The notes: generated by a model not told the origin, from the sequence alone. Shown: positions 9,131 to 19,258, counted from the first letter of the stretch. The stretch is 40,742 nucleotides of DNA from Candidatus Omnitrophota bacterium (GCA_015233235.1 JADFYD010000002.1:1-40742); one strand, 5' to 3'. A program made the numbers and translations.

Positions 9131-10357
9131 ATGGCAGGAAGGACCGAATTTGTGATCCCGAAAATAGAACGTCCGAAAAAACCGGGCGGGAATTTTACCA
9201 AGCAAATAATGATCGGATGTGCCCTGGTAGCGATTTTCATATTGCTCAAGGGGTGTTTCGCGCATAAGGCGCATCCGGCCATGCCGCCGAAACCTGTTGC
9301 TATCGCGACCGCCGTCGAAGGCGACGCACCGATATTTATTGATTCTTTCGGTACCCTGACACCGCCGAACAACGTTGATATTAAATCTCAGGTTACCGGC
9401 GCGATAAAAGAAGTCAATTTCTGTGAAGGTTGTGATGTTAAAGCCGGTGAACTTATAGTTACAATAGATCCCGAGTCATTTAAAGCGGATTTAGCGCGTG
9501 ATGAGGCATCGCTTGCCGCAGACACGGCGACCCTTAAGCTCAAAGAAAGCACGCTCGAACGCAATAAAAAACTTTACGATAAACAGCTTATTTCACAGCA
9601 GGATTTCGATACGTATTCCGCTGACTATGCATCCGCGAAAGCGAAAACCGAGCTAGACGCCGCGAACGTCAAATTGTCGAAAATAAACCTTGAGTATTGC
9701 TATATCAAGTCGCCGATAGATGGGGTGACCGGTAAAAGGCAGGTAGACCCGGGTAATATCGTTCAGGCGAATAACGGCCCCGTCTTAGTAAATATCAAGA
9801 CTATAGATACGCTCTATGTGGATTTTACCGTGACCGAAGCGTATTTGTCGAAAGTGCGCACTGCCATGCAGGCGGGAAAACTTAAAGTTGAGATACACCC
9901 CGCGGATAATGAAAGTGCGGTGTATAGCGGTGAGCTTGTACTATTGGATAACGGAGTAGATAATACCACGGGTACGTTTATGTTGAGAGCGGTAGTTCCG
10001 AATGCTGGCCGAAAATTATGGGCGGGCCAATTCGTGGATGTGAGGCTTATTCTGGGGGTAGCGCAAAAGGCGGTACTGGTTCCGTATGACGCTGTTCAAC
10101 TGGGTTTGAAGGGGCCGTATATGTTCGCTGTAACGCCGGAAGGCAAAGCGGACCTCAGGCAGGTTAAGACCGGACAGCATATAGATGGCTCAATTGTTAT
10201 CGAAGAAGGTGTAAAAGCGGGAGAAAAAGTCGTGACGTCAGGGCAGTTGGGGTTGGCAAGTGGTATGGCTGTCATGGATGTTGAGATATTGAGAGCGCAA
10301 AAAACGGCTGAGGCAGGAAAAGGCGCAAAGAACGCTAAAAACGTTAACGGGAAATAG
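9131..10357 (+). CDS. RND efflux periplasmic adaptor subunit (MdtA/AcrA-like)
   Basis: N-terminal TM, lipoyl/hairpin motifs (GTLTPPNNVDIKSQVTGAIKEVNFCEGCDVKAGELIVTIDP; YCYIKSPIDGVTGKRQVDPGNIV). Confidence 0.93.
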   Translation: MAGRTEFVIPKIERPKKPGGNFTKQIMIGCALVAIFILLKGCFAHKAHPAMPPKPVAIATAVEGDAPIFIDSFGTLTPPNNVDIKSQVTGAIKEVNFCEGCDVKAGELIVTIDPESFKADLARDEASLAADTATLKLKESTLERNKKLYDKQLISQQDFDTYSADYASAKAKTELDAANVKLSKINLEYCYIKSPIDGVTGKRQVDPGNIVQANNGPVLVNIKTIDTLYVDFTVTEAYLSKVRTAMQAGKLKVEIHPADNESAVYSGELVLLDNGVDNTTGTFMLRAVVPNAGRKLWAGQFVDVRLILGVAQKAVLVPYDAVQLGLKGPYMFAVTPEGKADLRQVKTGQHIDGSIVIEEGVKAGEKVVTSGQLGLASGMAVMDVEILRAQKTAEAGKGAKNAKNVNGK

Positions 10358-10372
10358 GGCGAGAGGTACACA

Positions 10373-13300
10373 GTGAGTTTTTCGGAAACATTTATCAGAA
10401 AACCGGTAATGACCACGCTTGTCATGGTAGTCGTGCTCATATTCGGCATAGCGGCGTATTTTAAGATGCCAATAAGTGATCTCCCGGTCGTGGATTACCC
10501 TGTAATAACCGTGACTGTCGCTTACCCGGGGGCCAGCCCGAACATTATGGCCGATACCGTTGCTTCGCCCCTTGAAAATCAATTTACACAGATCCCGGGA
10601 CTCACGACAATAATTTCTGACAACACTGAAGGTCAGTCTAAGATCACACTGACATTTGAGCTTGACCGCAACGTGGACCTGGCGGCGCCAGACGTACAGG
10701 CGGCGATTTCCAGGGCCGCGGGGTACCTGCCGACGGACCTTCCGGCACCGCCGACATATACTAAAACAAATCCGAGTGATACACCGATCATGTACCTCAC
10801 TTTGAACTCTGACACTCTTACGCCCGGACAGCTTTATGATTTCGGTAACAAAACTATCGGTCAACGCATCGGCATGGTGGAGGGGGTTTCGCAGGTCCAG
10901 GTATGGGGAGCTAAGACCGCGGTGCGTATACAGGTTGACCCTGATAGACTTGCGGCATACAAAATAGGAATAAACGAGGTAGCGGCCGCTCTTAATGCCG
11001 GGACTGTAACTATTCCCGGTGGCAGTCTTAACGGTAAAGTGCGCACTTTTTCAATAGAACCGCAGGGTCAACTAATGAAGGCTAAGGATTATGAAGGCCT
11101 TATTGTGGCCTACCGTAATAACGCGCCTGTAAGGCTTTCCGATGTGGCGAAATGCGTTGAGAGCACGGATAATGACGTTGTAAGCGTGATTTACGCCAAT
11201 GCCGACGATAAGGCCATCCACACCGGTACCGTCGTTATAGCCGTCTCACGTGTGAGCGGCAGTAATACTGTGGAACTGGCCCAGCGCATCAGAGATACGG
11301 TTCAAGCGTTACGGAAGGAAATACCGTCGTCGGCGGACCTGAGGATATTTTACGACAAATCACTTTCCATCGTGGAATCCGTTGATGATGTGAAAATGAC
11401 GATCCTGATAGCGCTTGTCCTGGTAATAATGATCATTTTCGTGTTCCTTGGGAGCCTTTCGGATACCGTGATACCCAGTATAACATTGCCGATGTCCATT
11501 ATCGCCACGTTTGTACTAATGTATGTTTTGGGCTTTAGCCTTGACCACTTGTCACTTATGGGGCTCACGCTTTCGGTAGGGTTTGTCGTGGACGACGCTA
11601 TCGTTGTGCTTGAGAATACAGTGCGCCTGGTCGAGGAGGGGCGAAAACCGCTTGCCGCGGCCATAGAAAGCGCCCGTGATATCACTTTCACGATCATATC
11701 TATGACACTTTCACTAGCCATAATTTTTGTTCCGCTTATATTTATGGGCGGCGTTGTAGGCAGAGTATTCAGGGAATTCGCCATCACCGTTGTTATGGCG
11801 ATCCTGTGTTCCGGTGTAATATCGCTGACTTTGACGCCAATGATGTGCGCGCGGATGCTATCCGGAAGCGACAAGCCGAAAACCCGCATGCAGAATTTCA
11901 TGAATAAGTTTATGGGGGACGTAATAGCCAAATATGGTGTTCTATTGAAATGGACGCTCGCGCGGCCGTTTACCACTATACTCATGTGGATCGTATGCTT
12001 TGCGGGAACAATAGCGCTTTTTATGGTTCTACCGCAAACTTTTCTTCCAGAAGGTGATAGTGGATCGATAAGTGGAGCGATAATGGTTCCCTTGGGCACT
12101 TCAACCAAAAAAGTGCAGGTATATCAGGACCAGGTCCTGAAAATGTTCCTGGCGCATCCGGATGTTGAAAAAGTTATTACCGTGACGGGTTTGCAACCGG
12201 GCGCCGATCAGAGTATGGGTTTTTTATTCGCCGACCTGCATGACCTGGGAAAAAGAAAGAAAAGTATCCAAAATGTGGTGAAAGATATGCGTGCCAAACT
12301 TTGGACTTTGACGCATGGTTTTGTTTTTATGGAAGCTATTCCGGAGTTGAAAATAAGTACTGGAGGCGAAAGTACCGCTTCCGGCAGCAAATATTCATAT
12401 GTTTTGACAGGCCCCAACCAGGAACAATTGTATGCCGCCGCGATGCAGTTTGAACAGGAAGTAAAGCAACTGAAGGGCTTTGTCGACGTGCAAAACAGTA
12501 TAAAGCTGAATATGCCCCAGCTCAATGTTAATATTCTGAGAGACCGCGCCTCGACACTGGGTATCAGCGCGGCTGATATTGAAAACGTGCTTGGCCTTTC
12601 ATATGCCGGTGGCAAGGTGACTACGTATAAAACGGATATAGATCAATACGATGTTATTGTGGAGCTTGATAAAAAATATCAGGATAATCCCGAGAACCTT
12701 ACGCACATATATCTCCATTCCCAGACAACGCAGGGATTAATTCCTTTAAATACCCTGTCTGCCTGGACGGAAGGCGTCGGGCCTCAGGATGTGCCGCATT
12801 ACAATCAGCTTAACAGCGCCACGATTTCTTTTAATTTGTTGCCCGGGATACCGCTTGGAGACGCCACTAAAATTATACAAAAAACTGCTGACGAGACGCT
12901 TCCTCAGGGCGTGACGGGGTTCTTGCAGGGAGAAGCTCAGCAATTTCAGGACGCCGTCGCCAGCCTTGGAATTCTCATACTGATTGCTATTTTCATTAAG
13001 TATATTGTTCTTGGTATCTTGTACGAGAACTACATGCACCCGCTGACCATTTTAACGACGTTGCCTGTGGCTACGTTTGGCGGGCTTTTAACGCTTTTGG
13101 TTTTCAGGTCCGAACTTTCGCTTTATGGATACGTTGGTCTTTTTATGCTGTTGGGAATTGTAGCCAAGAACGGTATCATGATGGTAGACTTCGCCAGCGC
13201 GAACCTTCAAAAGGGCAATGTATCCAACCTGGACGCGATTTATGACGCCTGTATAGTGCGTTTCAGGCCCATTTTGATGACTGGTCTAGCTGCTATCATG

Positions 13301-13519
13301 GGGGCCGTCCCGATAGCTCTCGGGTTCGGCGCCGACGGCGCTTCCAGGAGGCCCCTAGGCCTCATTGTGGTAGGGGGGCTTATATTTTCACAGGTTATAA
13401 CACTCTTCGTAACCCCCGGGCTGTTTCTGTATATGCAGGGCTTTCAGGATAAATACCTCGATAAATTTGAACTTACCCGTTCCGAATCCGCTCGAAAACG
13501 CATGGAAACCGCGGAATAA
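10373..13519 (+). CDS. RND efflux inner-membrane transporter (AcrB/MdtB/MdtC-like); GTG start
   Basis: Typical HAE1 RND sequence: FIRKPVMTTLVMVVVLIFGIAAYFKMPISDLPVVDYPVITVTVAYPGASP; LSLMGLTLSVGFVVDDAIVVLEN; GIVAKNGIMMVDFA. Confidence 0.96.
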   Translation: MSFSETFIRKPVMTTLVMVVVLIFGIAAYFKMPISDLPVVDYPVITVTVAYPGASPNIMADTVASPLENQFTQIPGLTTIISDNTEGQSKITLTFELDRNVDLAAPDVQAAISRAAGYLPTDLPAPPTYTKTNPSDTPIMYLTLNSDTLTPGQLYDFGNKTIGQRIGMVEGVSQVQVWGAKTAVRIQVDPDRLAAYKIGINEVAAALNAGTVTIPGGSLNGKVRTFSIEPQGQLMKAKDYEGLIVAYRNNAPVRLSDVAKCVESTDNDVVSVIYANADDKAIHTGTVVIAVSRVSGSNTVELAQRIRDTVQALRKEIPSSADLRIFYDKSLSIVESVDDVKMTILIALVLVIMIIFVFLGSLSDTVIPSITLPMSIIATFVLMYVLGFSLDHLSLMGLTLSVGFVVDDAIVVLENTVRLVEEGRKPLAAAIESARDITFTIISMTLSLAIIFVPLIFMGGVVGRVFREFAITVVMAILCSGVISLTLTPMMCARMLSGSDKPKTRMQNFMNKFMGDVIAKYGVLLKWTLARPFTTILMWIVCFAGTIALFMVLPQTFLPEGDSGSISGAIMVPLGTSTKKVQVYQDQVLKMFLAHPDVEKVITVTGLQPGADQSMGFLFADLHDLGKRKKSIQNVVKDMRAKLWTLTHGFVFMEAIPELKISTGGESTASGSKYSYVLTGPNQEQLYAAAMQFEQEVKQLKGFVDVQNSIKLNMPQLNVNILRDRASTLGISAADIENVLGLSYAGGKVTTYKTDIDQYDVIVELDKKYQDNPENLTHIYLHSQTTQGLIPLNTLSAWTEGVGPQDVPHYNQLNSATISFNLLPGIPLGDATKIIQKTADETLPQGVTGFLQGEAQQFQDAVASLGILILIAIFIKYIVLGILYENYMHPLTILTTLPVATFGGLLTLLVFRSELSLYGYVGLFMLLGIVAKNGIMMVDFASANLQKGNVSNLDAIYDACIVRFRPILMTGLAAIMGAVPIALGFGADGASRRPLGLIVVGGLIFSQVITLFVTPGLFLYMQGFQDKYLDKFELTRSESARKRMETAE

Positions 13520-13608
13520 TACACCATGTTAAATATAAAAAAGCAAGACTATAATGCTCGGGAAAAACTGGACCACTTTTTGGCTGTAGTTAAGGTGTAA
13601 AAACGCGG

Positions 13609-13614
13609 TATAAT
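13609..13614 (+). promoter_or_regulatory. Candidate -10 box of the IS transposase promoter
   Basis: TATAAT just inside the left TIR, 24 nt before orfA; no convincing -35. Confidence 0.35.
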
Positions 13615-13637
13615 TTAAGCCAAAAGGAGGCACGGTT

Positions 13638-13922
13638 ATGATGCGTAAAAAGTTCGAGGCAGGATTCAAGGCAAGGGTCGCGATCGAGGCGCTCAAGGGT
13701 GAAAAAACCATAAATCAGCTGAGTTCTGAATACGGAGTTCACCCCAACCAGGTAAGCAAATGGAAGCTTGAGTTGCAAAAAGGAGCGGCAGGTATATTTT
13801 CGGGCAAAAAGGACATGGAAGACGCCGGGCACAGGGAACTGGCGGACAAACTCTATAAAAGTGTCGGCGAACTTAAGGTCGAGAACGATTGGCTTAAAAA
13901 AAAATTGAGCATTTTGGGATAG
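13638..13922 (+). CDS. IS3-family transposase OrfA (HTH)
   Basis: KFEAGFKARVAIEALKGEKTINQLSSEYGVHPNQVSKWK...LKVENDWLKKKLSILG; AGGAGG RBS. Confidence 0.92.
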   Translation: MMRKKFEAGFKARVAIEALKGEKTINQLSSEYGVHPNQVSKWKLELQKGAAGIFSGKKDMEDAGHRELADKLYKSVGELKVENDWLKKKLSILG

Positions 13923-14887
13923 AAGCCCTAATTCCGCTCATTGACAGTGATGATAGTGATTTCAGCGTACGGCAACAATGCCGGCTATTGGGTATAAATC
14001 GATCGACTTTATACTATGAGGAAGTAGCGTTGTCCGAAAGAGACATACTTTTAATGAAAAATCTGGACGAACAGCATACGAAGATGCCGTTTTACGGTGT
14101 GATTAAAATGACCAAGGCCATGAGGGATCGCGGTTTCGCGGTAGGCAAAGACCACATACGAACACTTTTGCGCAAAATGGGCATTGTGGCCATATTTGCC
14201 AAGCCGTACACAAGCAAGGCTCATCCTGAGAATAAGATATTTCCGTATTTATTGAAAGACCTTGAGGTGACGCGGCCGAATCAGGTATGGAGCGCCGATA
14301 TCACGTACATACGGCTAGAATACGGCTTTGTGTATCTCGTGGCTATAATCGACTGGTACAGCCGGTACATAATAAGTTGGAGATTGTCTAACACGTTGAC
14401 GGTTGATTTTTGCGCGGAAGCTCTGGATGAAGCCTTAATGCTGGCAACGCCGGAATTTTTCAATACGGATCAGGGCAGCCAGTTTACCAGTCAGGAATTT
14501 ATCGGCAGGCTGGTCGACAAAAAGATAAATATTAGCATGGACGGCCGTGGCCGGGTATTTGATAATATTTTTATTGAGCGGTTCTGGCGTTCAATGAAAT
14601 ATGAGAACGTTTATCCGAACAACTATCGGAACATAGCCGAGGCAAAAGAAGGACTAAAAAAATATTTTACATTGTACAATGTCGAAAGATACCATGAATC
14701 GCTAGATTACAAAACACCATGGGAAGTATATTCCGGGATTCAGATAAACAAAGAAGTGATCATACCCAAAATCGTACCATGTTCTGACCTGGGTGCGGCG
14801 ATAAAAACGCCGTGTAGCGTAAATGCTGAAGAATTTTTTAGTGACATATTGCTAGAATCTAGAAAAATCGGAGAAAATGAGTTATGA
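13904..14887 (+). CDS. IS3-family transposase OrfB (DDE integrase), probably made as OrfAB fusion by -1 frameshift
   Basis: SADITYI / NTDQGSQFTS / FIERFWRSMKYENVY DDE motifs; frame is open upstream of the predicted TTG start (13988): ...EALIPLIDSDDSDFSVRQQCRLLGINRSTLYY, overlapping orfA at A9 run 13896-13904. Confidence 0.88.
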   Translation: MEHFGIEALIPLIDSDDSDFSVRQQCRLLGINRSTLYYEEVALSERDILLMKNLDEQHTKMPFYGVIKMTKAMRDRGFAVGKDHIRTLLRKMGIVAIFAKPYTSKAHPENKIFPYLLKDLEVTRPNQVWSADITYIRLEYGFVYLVAIIDWYSRYIISWRLSNTLTVDFCAEALDEALMLATPEFFNTDQGSQFTSQEFIGRLVDKKINISMDGRGRVFDNIFIERFWRSMKYENVYPNNYRNIAEAKEGLKKYFTLYNVERYHESLDYKTPWEVYSGIQINKEVIIPKIVPCSDLGAAIKTPCSVNAEEFFSDILLESRKIGENEL

Positions 14888-14987
14888 ACAGTTTAGACAG
14901 TGTGAACAAAGAAGAAAAAAGTAGCAAAAAAGAAGAAAGGACTGCTACTACTAAAATACACCTTAAGTAAACCAAAAAATGGTCTAG

Positions 14988-15590
14988 ACAAACCCGACTA
15001 CTTTATACATGTGCTACAGTGTTAATGACAACAGTGCCGGTTCATTTACCGCCTGGCTGCCCGTGACTACAAGTTTTAAAGTTCCCTTAAAGCCCGTAAT
15101 CGGCGATGAGCAGATTTATATCAAGTTAAAGGATTTTGCAGGTAACGAATCGATGATCACAAAAACAGTAACGCTAAATAGGCCGGCCGTGCCGGCAATC
15201 CCAGCCGTGAACGGTAAAAGCACTTTTAGCATCGCGAGTACCGCGCAGATAATGGATACAATCGCGGTCAACTTGTCGGCTGTTGATCCGAAAATCGTAA
15301 GTGAATACAAGATCGAATATTCTGTAGATGTAACATATAATCCTTACAGATACCAGGGGAGCTACATAGACCCCGGGTACAAACCAACACATTCCGTAAG
15401 CACTATCAGTACGTCATATGGGGAAAACCCCGGCAGGATATGCTCAGACAGTTTATTGATGTATTATTCGAACTCGACTTATGCGGTGACTGTCGTAACA
15501 TTAAAAGTTCGTATATTTGACACGTTTTTAAATACTTATTCCGATTGGTCAAGTCCCGTTAACGCGACATTCGTCGCTACGCACAACTAA
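14988..15590 (+). pseudogene. 3' remnant of a surface/Ig-like domain protein, truncated at the IS right end
   Basis: Frame open from 14988 (immediately after an in-frame TAG at the IS edge): TNPTTLYMCYSVNDNSAGSFTAWLPVTTSFKVPLKPVIGDEQIYIKLKDFAGNESMITKTVTLNRP...; no signal peptide or RBS; Ig-like domain pattern. Confidence 0.6.
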
Positions 15591-15626
15591 TCCGTGGTAA
15601 GCCAGATCAATAAGTTAACATAAGAT

Positions 15627-15683
15627 ATATTATCGGACGTTGCCAAAAAGGCTATTTGGCGAGTCAGCAACGTCCGATAATAT
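15627..15683. repeat. Palindromic hairpin unit 1
   Basis: Perfect 17-bp inverted repeat ATATTATCGGACGTTGC (15627-15643) / GCAACGTCCGATAATAT (15667-15683). Confidence 0.85.
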
Positions 15684-15684
15684 G

Positions 15685-15759
15685 GCGTGGATTATCCGAC
15701 GTTGTGAATTGTTAGCACGGTTATCGCGCAAGCAATTCACAACATCCGATAATCCACGC
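15685..15759. repeat. Palindromic hairpin unit 2, related core
   Basis: 27-nt inverted repeat with 2 mismatches: GCGTGGATTATCCGACGTTGTGAATTG (15685-15711) / CAATTCACAACATCCGATAATCCACGC (15733-15759). Confidence 0.85.
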
Positions 15760-15841
15760 TTACGTTTGCTGAAATGGCTATGGTAAGTTAGCAATGTCCA
15801 ATAATATTGCGCAGTTTTGTGAAATATCTATTGTGCGGTCA

Positions 15842-15876
15842 ACTAACGACTAACGACCAGCGACTAACGACTGGCA
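15842..15876. repeat. Degenerate heptanucleotide tandem repeat (5 x 7 nt)
   Basis: ACTAACG ACTAACG ACCAGCG ACTAACG ACTGGCA. Confidence 0.75.
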
Positions 15877-15878
15877 GG

Positions 15879-16268
15879 CTATTTTTCCCCTCGGATATTG
15901 AGGATGAGTTTAATAATGTCGTGCCGTGAGACAATGCCTTTGAGTTTGCCTTCTGCGACTATCGGCACGCGCCGTATGGGGTTTTCGATCAAATATTCAC
16001 ATATATCAACTACGCTGTCGTCCAATGTGAAGGATTTCACGTTGCTGGTCATGTAGCAGTCTACCGTTTGCTTGTCTATGGTCGGTTCGTCGATTAAAAG
16101 CTTCATTATGTCACGTTCACTGATTATACCTATCAGATTATTGGTGTCGTCAACCACCGGAAGTCCGCTTATGTTGTGATCGATGAGCATTTTAGCGGCG
16201 TCATACACTTTAGCTTTGGCTTTGATCGAGAGCACGTTTTTTGTCATCACATCTTCTATCTTGTACAT
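15879..16268 (-). CDS. CBS domain-pair protein
   Basis: MYKIEDVMTKNVLSIKAKAKVYDAAKMLIDHNISGLPVVDDTNNLIGIISERDIMKLL...ENPIRRVPIVAEGKLKGIVSRHDIIKLIL. Confidence 0.93.
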   Translation of the reverse strand: MYKIEDVMTKNVLSIKAKAKVYDAAKMLIDHNISGLPVVDDTNNLIGIISERDIMKLLIDEPTIDKQTVDCYMTSNVKSFTLDDSVVDICEYLIENPIRRVPIVAEGKLKGIVSRHDIIKLILNIRGEK

Positions 16269-16318
16269 GAGTTCCCCTTTTTTACGTTTTTAATAATGAC
16301 TATTATACCTGCTTTTTA

Positions 16319-19123
16319 TTACTTATGTAAGGGCGACAGCAGATTTTTTAAATATTCACCCGTGTAAGACGATGTGTTCTCGGCGACTTCTTCGGGTGTG
16401 CCGGCGGCTACCAGTTGGCCACCCTCTTCGCCGCCTTCCGGTCCCAGGTCGATGATATAGTCCGCGGATTTAATAACGTCAAGGTTGTGTTCTATCACAA
16501 GCATGGTATTTCCCGCATTGACCAGGGCCTGCAGAACGTCCAATAATTTGTCTATGTCGGCGAAATGCAGGCCGGTCGTAGGTTCATCCAGTATATAAAA
16601 TGTTTTTCCCGTGGCTTTTCTTGAAAGTTCTGACGCGAGTTTTATTCTTTGCGCTTCTCCGCCCGACAGAGTCGTTGCCTGCTGACCCAGTCTTATGTAA
16701 CCGAGTCCTACTTCGTGTAAAGTTTTCAATTTATTTTCGATCGGCGTGATGTTTTTAAATACATTCAGCGCTTCCTCCACGCTAAGGTTGAGCGCCTCGG
16801 AAATATTCAACCCCTTATAGCGCACTTCTAGAGTTTGGTCGTTGAATCGTTTCCCGCCACAGACCTGGCATTCTACGTAGACATCAGGCAGGAAATGCAT
16901 TTCTATTTTTTTCATGCCGTCTCCGGTGCAGGCCTCGCACCGGCCGCCTTTTACATTAAAACTGAACCGTCCGGGCCTGTAACCGCGCAATTTTGATTCT
17001 GGGAGCATGCTATAAAGCGTTCTAATGTGATCAAACGCTCCGGTATAGGTCGCCGGATTGGACCGAGGCGTACGCCCTATCGGCGACTGGTCGATGACGA
17101 TCACCTTATCGATATGCTTGATCCCATTGATCTTGGTGTGTTTACCCTGCGTCAGTTTCGAGTGATGCAGCTTGTTTGAAAGCGTGTTAAAAAGTATTTC
17201 ATGCACCAGAGTGCTTTTTCCTGATCCGGAAACGCCCGTAACACATGTAAACACATTAAGAGGTATCCTGATGTCTATATTCTTGAGGTTGTGTTCACGG
17301 GCTCCTAATATATCTATGGTTTTAGACATATCCGCGGGGCGTCTTGATTTCGGTGTTTCGATCTTGAGGTCCCCTTTCAGGTAACGTCCGGTAAGCGAGT
17401 TTGGGTTTTTTATAATATCTCCAAGTGTGCCTTCCGCGACTATTTTGCCTCCGTGTTCGCCCGCGCCAGGCCCAAGGTCCACTATGTGGTCGGCTTTGCG
17501 TATAGTCGCTTCGTCGTGCTCGACCACGATCAGTGTATTGCCGAGATCTCTTAGAGCGACCAATGTATTCAGGAGTTTGGAGTTGTCCTTCTGGTGTAAT
17601 CCGATGCTTGGCTCATCCAGCACATACAATACTCCGACAAGTCCGGCCCCGATCTGTGTAGCTAAACGTATACGTTGGTCTTCGCCGCCGGACAATGTGC
17701 TTGTTTTTCGGTTGAGGGTCAGGTAGTCCAACCCTACATTATGCAGGAAGTCCAGGCGGGCGCTTATTTCCTTGATAGAATCGGCGGCTATTTTTTTATC
17801 CGTTTCATCCAATTTTAAATCCCTGAAGAATTCCCTGGCTTCGCGTATCGAAAATTCCGAAACATCATAAATGTTCTTTCCCGATATATACACGGAAAGC
17901 GATTCCGCTTTTAGCCTGCGCCCGGCGCACGCGGGACAAGGCTGAAACGACATGACACCGCTGATCATTTCTTTAATGTAATCGCTTTCTGTCTGGTAAA
18001 ACCTGCGCTCAAGGTTCTGTATCACGCCTTCAAAATCGTGTTCGGGATCGCCGTAAAGAAGGACATTTTTTTGTTCGGCGGATAAAGTGTTGAACGGTGC
18101 CTCGAAATCTATGTCATGATAACGGGAGACTCGGCGAATTTCACGACGGTAGTAAAGCCACAAGCCTTTGCCGCCTTTACGCCAGGGTACGATCGCCTTT
18201 ATTACGGGTTCTGTCTTGTCCGGGACTACCAGGTCAGGGTCTATTTCCTGCTTATTTCCGAGTCCGTTGCATGCCTGGCAAGCCCCGTATGGGCTATTAA
18301 ACGAAAAATTTCGTGGATCAAGTTTTTCAAAACTTACGCCGCACGGTATACACGCGTTGTGTTCCGAGAACAAGAGTTCGGATAAAGGCTTATTTTGGTC
18401 GTTAAGAACAGCGACCTTTAAAATACCGGCGCCTATCCTCAAGGCCGTTTCCACGGAGTCGGACAAGCGCTGCCGAACGTCTTTTTTTATTGTGAGCCGG
18501 TCCACGACAGCCTCGATGGTGTGTTTGATCTTTTTATTGATGTCGGGTATCTTATCGCCGATATCTATGAGCTCTCCGTCCAAACGCACCCTGATGATTC
18601 CATCTTTACGGATATTTTTCATGATATCAACGTGTTCGCCTTTGCGTCCGGAAACGATAGGCGCCAGCAGCATTGTTTTGGTGTTTTCCGGCATTTCCAG
18701 CAGTCTGTCTACGATCTGCTGAGATGATTGTCTTGAGATGTTTTTGCCGCACTTGGGGCACTTTTGGCGGCCGATCCTGGCGAAAAGTACACGGAAATAG
18801 TCATATATCTCGGTCTGTGTGCCTACAATCGAGCGCGGGTTCTTCCCTCCCCTGCGCTGCTCTATGCTGATAGCCGGAGAAAGCCCGTCTATGGAGTCTA
18901 CATGCGGTTTTTGAAGCTGTTCCAGGAACTGTCTGGCGTAGCTTGAAAGCGACTCAACATAACGCCTTTGTCCCTCAGCGTAAATAGTATCAAAAGCTAA
19001 TGAGGACTTTCCTGATCCTGATAATCCGGTGATTATGCAAAGTGTATCGCGCGGTATTTTTAAGTCGATGTTTTTAAGGTTATGTTCTTTCGCGCCTTTT
19101 ATGATTATAAATTCTTTTGCCAT
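16319..19123 (-). CDS. uvrA: Excinuclease ABC subunit UvrA (start probably MAKEFIII, downstream of the track start at 19177)
   Basis: Two ABC ATPase modules, zinc-finger cysteines; [69 protein letters not shown]. Confidence 0.98.
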   Translation of the reverse strand: MAKEFIIIKGAKEHNLKNIDLKIPRDTLCIITGLSGSGKSSLAFDTIYAEGQRRYVESLSSYARQFLEQLQKPHVDSIDGLSPAISIEQRRGGKNPRSIVGTQTEIYDYFRVLFARIGRQKCPKCGKNISRQSSQQIVDRLLEMPENTKTMLLAPIVSGRKGEHVDIMKNIRKDGIIRVRLDGELIDIGDKIPDINKKIKHTIEAVVDRLTIKKDVRQRLSDSVETALRIGAGILKVAVLNDQNKPLSELLFSEHNACIPCGVSFEKLDPRNFSFNSPYGACQACNGLGNKQEIDPDLVVPDKTEPVIKAIVPWRKGGKGLWLYYRREIRRVSRYHDIDFEAPFNTLSAEQKNVLLYGDPEHDFEGVIQNLERRFYQTESDYIKEMISGVMSFQPCPACAGRRLKAESLSVYISGKNIYDVSEFSIREAREFFRDLKLDETDKKIAADSIKEISARLDFLHNVGLDYLTLNRKTSTLSGGEDQRIRLATQIGAGLVGVLYVLDEPSIGLHQKDNSKLLNTLVALRDLGNTLIVVEHDEATIRKADHIVDLGPGAGEHGGKIVAEGTLGDIIKNPNSLTGRYLKGDLKIETPKSRRPADMSKTIDILGAREHNLKNIDIRIPLNVFTCVTGVSGSGKSTLVHEILFNTLSNKLHHSKLTQGKHTKINGIKHIDKVIVIDQSPIGRTPRSNPATYTGAFDHIRTLYSMLPESKLRGYRPGRFSFNVKGGRCEACTGDGMKKIEMHFLPDVYVECQVCGGKRFNDQTLEVRYKGLNISEALNLSVEEALNVFKNITPIENKLKTLHEVGLGYIRLGQQATTLSGGEAQRIKLASELSRKATGKTFYILDEPTTGLHFADIDKLLDVLQALVNAGNTMLVIEHNLDVIKSADYIIDLGPEGGEEGGQLVAAGTPEEVAENTSSYTGEYLKNLLSPLHK

Positions 19124-19202
19124 TCGTGAATTGTAGCACATTTTCGTGTCGGTGTCATACCACAATTTGTAACGCACATGTTCGCGTTTAATGAAAATTA
19201 AT

Positions 19203-19230
19203 TTGATAACCGCTAAATCTAGCGTATAAT
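19203..19230 (+). promoter_or_regulatory. Candidate sigma70-type promoter for XRE-cupin gene
   Basis: TTGATA (19203-19208) - 16 nt - TATAAT (19225-19230), 28 nt before the ATG. Confidence 0.6.
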
Positions 19231-19258
19231 ATGTTAATTAAAATTACCGGAGGGAGCC

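Larger units (their letters stand above)
13569..14986 (+). mobile_element. IS3-family insertion sequence (about 1.42 kb)
   Basis: Imperfect terminal inverted repeats: left 13569-13598 tggaccactttttggctgtagttaaggtgt; right 14958-14986 (reverse complement tagaccattttttggtttacttaaggtgt); encloses orfA/orfB transposase. Confidence 0.9.

Noticed and set aside
8753-9274. 173-aa minus-strand ORF including VIASEAKQSAKRREVAEGNRGDLMRLLRSLSLPRNDG
   Set aside because: Typical spurious translation of the GTCATTGCGAG-type repeat.
11350-12108. 252-aa antisense ORF in the RND transporter gene
   Set aside because: Low-complexity Ser/Ile/Thr-rich antisense frame over a well-supported HAE1 transporter.
13527-13600. 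Short ORF MLNIKKQDYNAREKLDHFLAVVKV reading into the IS left TIR, considered as 5' half of the gene truncated at 14988
   Set aside because: No signal peptide or Ig-like content, and phase/TSD cannot be reconstructed; likely chance.
15600-15880. CRISPR array
   Set aside because: Repeats are inverted palindromes and 7-nt tandems, without regular direct repeats and unique spacers; no cas genes.
17172-18946. Plus-strand ORFs within uvrA
   Set aside because: Antisense to a highly conserved uvrA; no independent support.
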